Both the position numbers and the translations under genes were made by a program. The notes under the pieces are model-generated. The model was not told where the DNA came from and made no database searches. It worked only from the letters and a program-made list of their open reading frames with translations. Shown one piece after another: positions 54,895 through 64,000 of a stretch of 64,000 bases of DNA (its first letter is position 1; every line of letters begins with the position of its first letter). The stretch lies in NCBI RefSeq assembly GCF_042477335.2, contig NC_091250.1, positions 63,991,384-64,055,383 on the forward strand, read 5' to 3'. This DNA is from Ovis canadensis (lineage: Eukaryota > Chordata > Mammalia > Artiodactyla > Bovidae).

Positions 54895-56490
54895 GCACAA
54901 TCCCCATTATCTGCATCCTGCACCAGAGTGGTACACTTGGTACAGCTGATGAACCTACAATGACACATCATTATCATACAAAATCCATAGTTTACATTAG
55001 GTTTCACTCTATGTTGTGTACTCTATGAGTTTGGAAAAATGTATAATGAAATGTATTCATCGTGATAAAATCATACAAAGTACTTTTACCATCCTAAAAA
55101 TTCTCTGTGCTCTGCCTGTTCTGCCCTCCCTTCCCTTTAACCCCAGGCAACCAGTGCTCCTTTTTATACAGTTTCTATAGTTTTGTCTTTTTCAGATATC
55201 ATCTAGTTGGAATCATATAGTATGTAGACTTTCAGATTGCATTCTTGCACTTAGTAATATGCATTTACAATTCCTCCGTGTCTTTTTATGGACAGATCTT
55301 TTTTTTTTTTTTTTAGATGCTGACTAACATTTCATTTTATGTGATGCACCGTAGTGTATTCATGTTTCTACTGAAGAATGTTTAAAGTAGATCCAAGATT
55401 TTGTAATTATGAATAAGGCTGCTATAAAACATTCATATGCAGTTTTTTGATGGAAGTAATGTATAGTTCACAAAATACCAATGACTGCTATTGAATTATA
55501 TGATAATAGTATGCTTAGTTTTGAAAGAAACTACTAAATTGTACTCCAAAGTGGCTGTATTATTTTGCATTTTGGCGAGAACAATAAATGAGAAATTATT
55601 CTCATTTATTTACCAGCAATAAATGAGAATTTCTATTGCTCTATATCCTCGCCAGCATTTGGTGTTCTCAGTGTTTTGTATTTTGGCCACTCTAATAGAT
55701 ACATAAGAGTTTCTCATTTTTATTTTTATTTTTTGTTAATTTGCAATTCTCTAAGCTGAGTGCCAAACAATTGATGCTTTTGAACTGTGGTGTTGGAGAA
55801 GACTCTTGAGAGTCCCTTGGACTGCAAGGAGATCCAACCAGTCCATTCTGAAGGAGATCAGCCCTGGGATTTCTTTGGAAGGAATGATGCTAAAGCTGAA
55901 ACTCCAGTACTTTGGCCACCTCATGTGAAGAGTTGACTCATTGGAAAAGACTCTGATGCTGGGAGGGATTGGGGGCAGGAGGAGAAGGGGATGACAGAGG
56001 ATGAGATGGCTGGATGGCATCACCACTGACTCGATGGACATGAGTCTGAGTGAACTCCAAGAGTTGGTGATGGACAGGGAGTCCTGGCGTGCTGCGATTC
56101 ATGGGGTCACAGAGTCAGACACGACTGAGAGACTGAACTGAACTGAATGACATATGATGTTGAGCATCTTTTCATATGTCTATTTACCAAAGGTATGCTT
56201 TCTTTGGGAGGTGTCTGATCAGGTATTTGTCTATTTTTAAATCAGGATGTTAGTTTATTGGGGGCCGGGGAGTTTTATACATTCTTTGTGTATTTTGGAT
56301 AACAGTTCTTTATCTTTTCACAAAAAAAATTTTTTTCCCTATCTGTGGCTAGTCTTCTCATTTTCTTGACATTATCTTTCTCAGAGCAGAAGTTTTTAAC
56401 TTTAGTGAAATCCAGCTTATCAATTGTTTCTTTCATAAATTGTGCCTTTGGTGTTGTGACTTCATTTTTTAGCAAGTGTTTCCCAGTCCA
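54895..56490 (-). mobile_element. old mammalian L1 (L1M type), antisense, interrupted
   Basis: Antisense L1 3' UTR/ORF2 C-terminal sequence in order: 'ccagagtggtacacttggta', 'ttggaatcatatagtatgta', 'ccaaagtggctgtattattt', 'atcctcgccagcatttggtg', then after a BovB insertion 'gatgttgagcatcttttcat', 'gtgtattttggataacagtt', 'gcttatcaattgtttctttc'. A BovB tail (55753-56146) splits it. Its near end joins the OXSM pseudogene. Confidence 0.75.
55753..56146 (+). mobile_element. BovB LINE 3' tail, sense, inside L1M
   Basis: Starts at 'gctgagtgccaaacaattga' and ends in ctgaactgaa. The L1M sequence is continuous across it (ctctaa / tgacatatgatg). No convincing duplication. Confidence 0.88.
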
Positions 56491-56589
56491 GAATTAAGTG
56501 GAAAGTTGAATCAATATGGTTTAAATTCTTGTTATAAAGTAGCTTTTTGTGTGAGAACTAAAGAGGTTTCAAAGGAAATAAGAATTATA

Positions 56590-56830
56590 ATAAACATTTA
56601 TTTAGTACGTGTAAAGTTTCTGGAAAACACCTAAGACCTTAGCATTTAATATTTGATTTAATCCACACCACATTTATATATACATGATCCTATAATGTAA
56701 CAATCATTCTACAAATTAGAAATGTGAAACTAAGAGAGATCCATTGCATTCCCAAGGACAGGTAGCTGGCTACTGTTAACAGCCAAGATTTAAACACAGA
56801 AAGATCCAGGACAGGATTCTGTAACACCAT
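56590..56830 (+). repeat. MIR SINE
   Basis: 'tagcatttaatatttgattt', 'acaaattagaaatgtgaaac', 'cccaaggacaggtagctggc' in MIR order. Confidence 0.58.
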
Positions 56831-57624
56831 CATATTTATTTACTTCACTAATTCAAGAATGCTTCTGGAGAGCAGTGTGCAAGTGTTCAAGCTCACAAGT
56901 GGATTTGGTTATAAATGCAAGAAAGTGTTTCAGTGGTTTGAGAAAATGAAGCAAAAGTCTTTTTCAGTATTTTTAGAGCCAAGTTCCTTGGCACCTCTCT
57001 CCTTTGATACCTTTTTATCATTTCATTATTAAGAGCCTTGGATAATCATTAATTATGCACCATCAATTATGCTTATAATATCATTTCAAATAGATACAAT
57101 ATCTGATTGATTTGACTAAAATACCCTCTTGTTTGGTTGTCAATTTGCATAAATTCACATGCAATGAGGTGTTGCACAGTGATTCATTAGGAGTTGAAAA
57201 CAGCAGCAACACCCTGAACAACAGGAGGTACAGGCTCAAAAATAACTGTCATTTTCATCTGGAAAGGAATTCCATGAAAACTGATTTTCCTTTGTCTAAA
57301 ATTGTGATGAGGAGTTTGAGAATTTATGCTACCATAGACTTCATAGAGCACTACTACCAGGGAACACAAAACCGGGACCACTGGCAAAACATCTGTCCTC
57401 CAAGTAATTAAAACTCACTCCTATGTTGGGCCAAGGCTTTGATGGCAGGGTGATGGGTTCCCATGCTGGTGCTCTCATTACAGGGCTGACTGAATTTACC
57501 CATAAGGCCAGGGAGTTCAATGAGCCACTTTCCCTTACTGACTGGAAGTGAGATTTCTGTTGAAGATGAATGAGGTGAATGGACAAATTTACTCTGTTTC
57601 TCTTTGTTTCTTTGATGACAACAA
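56831..57624. other. unassigned unique sequence
   Basis: A 99-codon plus frame (57112-57411) and overlapping minus frames have no recognisable domain. Composition is less AT-rich at 57180-57560; I see no repeat. Confidence 0.4.
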
Positions 57625-57790
57625 TTTCACATGCCTACTATATACTAGGCATGCATTAGGAATCATACACAACTTATGCACATTGAATATTCCCAATAAT
57701 CTTAAGAAGTTTATGATAATAACATATTTCCATAGGTACAAATTTTACAAGTGCCAAAGAGCTAGAATCTCTGACAAGATCCTAAGTCTA
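57625..57790 (+). repeat. possible MIR SINE
   Basis: 'gcctactatatactaggcat' and 'tattcccaataatcttaaga' follow the MIR order; tail unclear. Confidence 0.48.
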
Positions 57791-58117
57791 ATGGACTCAT
57801 ATCTCTCCTATATTATCTCCCAGAACCTATGTGAAACTATTTAACTAGGACCTAGAAGAACCTAGGGATATTGTTATTCATGTATGAGACAAATATGTTT
57901 TAAAAGTATATTAAGATAATTTCTTCCATTTCTAGTGGGGCTGCATTACTTAAGCCACTACTGGTCCAGAGACAATTTCGAACAAAGCATGGTTACACAT
58001 ATATTTTCTGGAACTTTTTTCTTGTTATACTTGAATACCATTTGATATTTTTATTCTACATTTCTGAAGAACATCAAAGCTATGGTGAATAACATAGTCT
58101 TTATGGCATTTTTGGAA

Positions 58118-58215
58118 TATAAGTAATATTTTAATTCCCATTTTACAGATGTGAAATTTCAGAAATTTACTTGCCCATAATTGCAAAGGACTTGACCTCT
58201 AACCTTATTCCCCTG
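58118..58215 (+). repeat. MIR SINE fragment
   Basis: 'ttcccattttacagatgtga' then 'cttgcccataattgcaaagg', the MIR central block. Confidence 0.6.
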
Positions 58216-59035
58216 TATCTCTGATTTCAGGTGATCATTGTACTCACAATGGCCCCTTACTTTCCAGAATATTTATCCAATAACACTTACAGAATGCAGT
58301 GAGTGTCACAAATAAAGATACTTTTCTATGAAGTCCCTTACCCTGTTAGACATATGGTCCCTGAGTCCTACACTATTACAATCCAGAAAAATAATTATTA
58401 TTTATTTTTCTGTCTTCTCTACTCTGGAGATCAAGTGCTGAATGCTGGGAAACCTCTGGCTTCTAGTCTCATTCATCAAGTATTATCTGGGCAAGCATCT
58501 TTTGCTGGACATTTCACTTTATGTCAGACTAATTTCCCAATATACACCAACAATCACAATAACTTAAAAGTTAATAAAAGTCCACTAAATTTAGGTCCTT
58601 AGTATGTTTGAAGGAATAACAGTATGCATTAAAAAAGAACAAGAAGTAGTAACAAAACAAAATAAATGGGTATGTATCAAGTACTGATGGATATAAAAAG
58701 TAATCAAGAGGAAATTTTGGAAAGAAAATATATGCAATCATTAAAATAATAGTATCTTCAACAGCTGGAATAACAACTAGCTTAGGCATAATTACAGAGA
58801 ATATTAGTGTATTTGTAAACTGGAAAGAATACTAAGGCAGTTATTAATAAAGAAAAACCTATATAAGTGGAAAAAAAATTTTAGATGAAGAAATTAACGA
58901 AATATGAAGAGGAACCAAACATAACAGAAGTTCAATGGTGTATCTTTAAACTATTTTTGATACTATTATTTGGGGAACACGTGTGTTCAATCATCTATGT
59001 TGATAAGAGAAAAAGAAAATAATAGACTATTTTTT
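58216..59035. other. unassigned AT-rich spacer
   Basis: No recognisable gene or repeat; the 99-codon frame at 58303-58602 has no known motif. Confidence 0.4.
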
Positions 59036-59176
59036 GAATCTTTTTTTTTGGCCACATAGGAGCCAGGCATGCAAGATCTCATTTCCCTTATCAGGGATTA
59101 AACTTGTTTCCCCTTCAGTAGAAGCACAGAGTCTTAACCACTAAACTACCAGGAAAGTTCCTGGATGGAGAATCTT
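59036..59176 (-). repeat. CHR-type tRNA-Glu SINE, antisense
   Basis: T-run, 'ttggccacataggagcc', 'cagggattaaacttg' B-box complement and 'cttaaccactaaactaccag' head. Flanks gaatctt at 59036-59042 and 59170-59176. Confidence 0.75.
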
Positions 59177-59586
59177 AATAAAAAGCAAAAGGTTGGAGTC
59201 TTTTTTTAGCACTCTTTTTAATATCTTTTGGATATATAGACAAGTCAGTATGCTATTTCAACGTTTTGTAGCTTTTATTTGATTATTAAAATCTCTTTAT
59301 GCAGAACTGCTAATTTCAAACACAAGGCTGGGGATTAAACCACAGAATTTCCCCCATTCTTGATGATGCCATAGTGGTTCCAGAAATAGACATCCTCTTC
59401 TTTGCTGGTTTTTTGAGGTGTGACTATCATAGCAATATGAAAATGAGGCTCTGGTTGATGTGATTTTTCTAATACAAAGAGAGTGGAAAGGATGTGAGTT
59501 AAATAACAAAACCTCACTAGCTGAAGTGTTTGCTTTGGGAAATGAAATACTTTTCTTTGTCCAGGATGAGTGCTCATATGCAGTGT
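59177..59586. other. unassigned unique sequence
   Basis: Minus-strand frames of 80-98 codons without recognisable domain; no repeat seen. Confidence 0.4.
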
Positions 59587-60058
59587 GAGACAACTGTAAG
59601 TTCAGTTCAGTTTAGTTCAGTTGCTCAGTTGTGTCTGACTCTTTCTGACCCCATGGACTATAGCACATGAGGCCTCCCTGTCCATCACCAACTCCCAGAG
59701 TTTACTCAAATTCATGTGCATTGAGTTGGTGATGCCATCCAGCCATCTCATCCTCTGTCGTCCCCTTCTCCACCTGCCCTCAATCTTTCCTAGCATCAGG
59801 GTCTTTTCAAATGAGTCAGTTCTTCGCATCAGGTGACCAAATTATTGGAGTTTCAGCTTTAACATCAGTCCTTCCAATGAATATTCAGGACTGCTTTCCT
59901 TTACGATGGATTGGTTGGATCCCCTTGCAGTCCAAGGGATTCTCAATAGTCTTCTCCAACACTACAATTTGAAAGCATCAATTCTTTGGTTTTCAGTTTT
60001 CTTTACAGTCCAATTCTCACGTCCATACATGACTACTGGCAACTGGGAGACAACTGTA
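59587..60058 (-). mobile_element. BovB 3' tail, antisense, 12-bp duplication
   Basis: Antisense BovB at 59599-60046; perfect flanks gagacaactgta at 59587-59598 and 60047-60058. The flanks prove it is separate from the sense BovB that follows. Confidence 0.92.
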
Positions 60059-60094
60059 CCCTTGATAATACAGAGATTCATCAACCGTGAAGTA

Positions 60095-63000
60095 ATGTTT
60101 CTTGGCAAGTGGCAGCCACATGGCACTGGAGAGGTGAGCAGCTGAGAGGACATACCCCACGTCCAAGGTCAGGAACAATGGTCATGAGGAGATACCCTAT
60201 ATCCAAGGTAAGAGAAACCCCAGTAACACAGTAGGCGCTGAGAGAGGGCATCAGAGGGCATACAGACTGAAACCACAATCACAGAAATCTAGCCAATCTG
60301 ATCACATGGATCACAGTGTTGTCTAACTCAATGAAACTAAGCCATGTTGGGTAAGGTCATTCAAGATGAATGGGTCATGGTGGAGAGTTCTAAAAAAATG
60401 TGGTCCACTGGAGAAAGGAATGGCAAACCGCTTCAGTATTCTTGCCTTGAGAACCTCAAGAACAGTATGAAAAGGCAAAAATATAGGACACTGATGGATG
60501 AACTCCTCAAGTAGGTAGTCTAATATGCCTAATATGCTACTGGAGATCAGTGGAAAAATAACTCCAGAAAGAATGAAGAGATGGAACCAAGGCAAAAACA
60601 ACACCCAGGTGTGGATGTGACTGGTGATAGAAGCAAGGTTTGGTGCTATAAAGAGCAATAATGCATAGGAACCTGGAAAGTTAGGTCCATGAATCAAGGC
60701 AAATTGGAAGCGGTCAAACAGGAGATGGCAAGAGTGAATCTTGACATTCTAGGAATCAGCAAACTAAAATGGACTGGAATGAGTGAATTTAACTCAGGTG
60801 ATCATTATATCTACTACTGTGGGCAGGAATCCCTTAGAAGAAATGGAGTAGCTATCATAGTCAAAAGAGTCCAAAATGCAGTACTTAGATGCAATCTCAA
60901 AAATGACAGAATGATCTGTTTGTTTCCAAGGCAAATAATTCAATATCACAGTAATCCAAATCTATGCTCTGATTAGTAACGCTGAAGAAGCTGATGTTGA
61001 AGGGTTCTATAAAGACCTACAAGACCTTTTAGAACTAACAATCAAAAAAGATGTCCTTTTCATTATAGGGGACTGGAAAGCAAAAGTAGGAAGTCAAGAA
61101 ACACCTGGAGTAACAGGCAAATTTGGCCTTGGAGTACAGAATGAAGTAGGGCAAATGCTGATAGAGTTTTGCCAAGAGAATGCACTGGTCATAGGAAATA
61201 CCTTCTTCCAACAACACAAGAAAAGACTCTACACATGGGCATCACCAGATGGCCAACACTGAAATCAGATTGATTATATTCTTGCAGCCAAAGATGGAGA
61301 AGCTCTATACAGTCAACAAAAACAAGACCGGGAGCTGACTGTGGCTCAGATCAGAAAATCTTTGTCGCCAAATTCAGACTTAAATTGAAAAAAGTGGGGA
61401 AAACCATTAGACCATTCAGGTATGATCTAAATCAAATCACTTATAATTATGCAGTGGAAGTGAGAAATAGATCTAAGGGACTAGAACTGATAGACAGAGT
61501 GTGTGATGAACTACGGAGGGATGTTCGTGACATAGTACAGGAGACAGGAATCAAGACCATCCCCAAGAAAAAGAAATGCAAAAAAGCAAAATGGCTGTCT
61601 GAGGAGGCCTTACAAATACCTGTGAAAAGAAGAGAAGTGAAAAGCAAAGGAGAAAAGGAAGATATACCCATTTGAATGCAGAGTTTCAAAGAATATCAGG
61701 GAGAGATAAGAAAGCCTTCCTCAGTGATCAGGGCAAAGAAATAGAGGCAAATAATAGAATGGGAAAGCCTAGAGATCTCTTCAAGAAAATTAGAGAAACC
61801 AAGGGAACACTTCAGGCAAGATGGGCTCAATACAGGACAGAAATTGTATGGACCTAAGCTCTGGGTGTTCTTTGGAAGGAATGATGCTAAAGCTGAAACT
61901 CCAGTACTTTGGCCACCTCATGCGAAGAGCTGACTCATTGGAAAAGACTCTGATGCTGGGAGGGATTGAGGGCAGGAGGAGAAGGGGACAACAGAGGAAG
62001 AGATGGCTGGATGGCATCACCAACTCGATGGACTTGAGTTTGAGTGAACTCCGGGAGATAGTGATGGACAGGGAGGCCTGGCGTGCTGCAGTTCATGGGG
62101 TCACAAAGAGTCGGACACAACTGAGTGACTGAACTGAACTGAACTGAACTGAAGAGAAGCAGAAGATATTAAGAAGAGGTATAAAGAATACATAGAAGAA
62201 CTGCACAAAAAATATTTTCATGTCCCAGATAATCACGGTGGTGTGATCACTCACCTAGAGCCAGACATCCTGGAATGTGAAGTCAAGTGGGCCTTAGATA
62301 GCATCACTACAAACAAAGCGAGTGGACATGATGGAATACCAGTTGAGCTATTTCAAATCCTAAAATATTATGCTGTGAAAATGCTGCACTCAATATGCCA
62401 GCAAATTTGGAAAACTCAACAGTGGTGATAGGACTCAAAAAGGACAGTTTTCATTCCAATCCCAAAGAAAGGCAATGCCAAAGAATGCTCAAACTACCAC
62501 ACAATTGCACTCATCTCACACGCTAGTAAAGTAATGATCAAAATTCTCCAGGCTTTAGCAATACATGAACCGTGAATTTACAGATGTTTAAGTTGGTTTT
62601 AGAAAAGGCAGAGGAACCAGAGATCAAATTGCCACCATCTGCTGGATCATGGAAAAAGCAAGAGAACTCCAGAAAAACATCTATTTCTGCTGTATTGTTT
62701 ATGCCAAAGCCTTTGACTGTGTGGATCACAATAAACTGTGGAAAATTCTGAAAGAGATGGGAATACTAGACCACCTGACCTGCCTCTTGAGAAATCTGTA
62801 TACATATCAGAAAGCAACAGTTAGAACTGGACATAGGACAACAGACTGGCTCTAAATAGGAAAAGGAGTACATCAAGGCTGTATATTGTCACCCTGCTCA
62901 TTTAGCTTATATGCAGAGTACATCATGAGAAATGTTGGGCTGAATGAAGCAGAAGCTGGAATCAAGATTGCTGGGAGAAATATCAATAACCTCAGATATG

Positions 63001-63763
63001 CAGATGACACCACCCTTATGGCAAAAGTGAAGAAGAATTAAAAAGCCTCTTGACGAAAGTGAAAGAGGAGAGTGAAAAAGTTAGCTTAAACCTCAACATT
63101 CAGAAAACCAAGATCATATCATCCGGTCCCATCACTTCATGGCAAATAGATGGGAAACAGTGGCTGAGTTTAATTTTGGGGGCTCCAAAATCACTGCAGA
63201 TGGTGACTGCAGCCATGAATTTAAAAGACACTTACTCCTTTGGAAGAAAACTTATGACTAACCTAGACAGCATATTGAAAAGCAGAGACATTACTTTGCC
63301 AACAAAGGTCCGTCTAGTTAAAACTATGGTTTTTCCAGTGGTCATGTATCGATGTGAGAATTGGACTGTGAAGAAAGCTGAGCGCTGAAGAATTGATGGT
63401 TTTGAACTGTGGTATTCAAGAATACTCTTGAGAGTCCCTTGGACTGCAAGGAGATCCAACCGGTCCATTTTGAAGGAGATCAGTCCTGGGTGTTCTCTGG
63501 AAGGAATGATGCTAAAGCTGAAACTCCTGTACTTTGGCCACCTCATGCGGAGTTGACTCATTGGAAAAGACTCTGATGCTGGGAGGGGTTGGGGGCAGGA
63601 GGAGAAGGGGATGACAGAGGATGAGATGGCTGGATGGCATCACCGACTCGGTGGACATGAGTTTGAGTGAACTCCGAGAGTTGGTGATGGACAGGGACCC
63701 TGGAGCTCTGCAATTCATGGGGTCACAAAGAGACAGACATGACTGAGCCACTGAACTGAACTG
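60095..63763 (+). mobile_element. near full-length BovB LINE, sense, inactive
   Basis: Layout: 5' UTR with 'ccacgtccaaggtcagg' motifs (60150-60400), then the ORF region starting near 60689 (MNQGKLE, followed by an endonuclease-like N-terminus with ISKLKWTG), the endonuclease core to about 61400, a basic linker (61450-61850), RT (about 62220-63010, catalytic YADD at 62997-63008) and C-terminal region to 63763. BovB normally encodes one AP-endonuclease plus reverse-transcriptase protein of about 1,000 residues. Here it is broken by stops and frameshifts (e.g. near 60920, at 61259-61261, near 62570 and 62853) and by a nested BovB at 61858-62153. Its own target duplication is not evident. Confidence 0.88.
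61858..62153 (+). mobile_element. BovB 3' tail nested in BovB
   Basis: Starts 'gctctgggtgttctttggaa' in the outer element's linker coding region and ends in (CTGAA)n; the outer sequence resumes with 'agaagcagaagatatt'. The 103-codon frame 61821-62132 belongs to this tail. The duplication, if any, is only a few bases. Confidence 0.88.
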
Positions 63764-64000
63764 ATATATAGTGGAATGAGAGATATATGAGAGTTTATAT
63801 AATACCTTCCAATATATTTGAGTAGTAATGTGTTTTAAATATTTAATAGATATGAATTACCACTACACCTTCTAAAATATTGTTATTGCATATAAAATCC
63901 TTGTTCTTCTAAAATGCACTCAGAAAAAGTTATTTAAATTAAAAAAGTAGGTGTTCCCAGGATGAAAATCATATAAATGTATGATTCTTATGCTTCCACT
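63764..64000. other. unassigned AT-rich end of window
   Basis: Nothing recognisable. Confidence 0.35.

Noticed and set aside
57112..57411. 99-codon plus frame with overlapping minus frames
   Set aside because: No known motif or neighbouring exon-like signals; conservation unknown. Kept as unassigned.
1..64000. CRISPR arrays, defence islands, phage or plasmid modules
   Set aside because: The repeat content is ruminant; no evenly spaced short repeats or prokaryote-style gene clusters are present.

Overview
The window looks like nuclear DNA of a ruminant (Bovidae or close Pecora). It is AT-rich and packed with repeats typical of that group: BovB (RTE-type) LINEs, Bov-tA and BOV-A2 SINEs, cetartiodactyl CHR-type tRNA SINEs and young bovine-type L1 tails. 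These lie over an older mammalian layer of MIR, L2, an MLT1 LTR, old L1, and Tigger- and Charlie-like DNA transposons. All family names come from recognising motifs by eye; no library search was possible.

No intact protein-coding gene, tRNA/rRNA gene, CRISPR array or prokaryote-style system is visible. The longest open frames (about 140-210 codons) lie in BovB reverse-transcriptase sequence or its complement. The only host-gene relic is a decayed, intronless copy of OXSM (mitochondrial 3-oxoacyl-ACP synthase) at about 53.6-54.9 kb. The stretch is therefore intergenic or inside a large intron.

Layout. 0-9 kb: MIR, BOV-A2, BovB tails, a candidate solo LTR, and two BovB copies with inverted 5' parts (3.3-5.8 and 8.07-9.16 kb). 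9-20 kb: old L2, MIR and Charlie relics with scattered SINEs and an L1 3' end at 18 kb. 20-26.4 kb: target-site-flanked insertions, including an L2 fossil cut into pieces by younger elements (25.4-26.4 kb). 26.4-32 kb: the most repeat-poor part, the best place to look for conserved non-coding elements. 32-38 kb: BovB, L1, a nested Tigger pair, and an L1 interrupted by a BovB fragment. 39-51 kb: dense SINE and BovB clusters and a candidate solo LTR. 52-56.5 kb: MLT1, a GC-richer patch, the OXSM pseudogene, then old L1. 59.6-63.8 kb: an opposite-facing BovB tail followed by a near full-length but broken BovB carrying a nested BovB tail.

Nothing here works together as a pathway. The biological content is a readable record of retrotransposition: many insertions keep their target-site duplications (TSDs), so relative ages and mechanisms (twin priming, re-used target sites, extreme 5' truncation, template switching) can be inferred. 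I did not find a new functional system, and I say so rather than force one.
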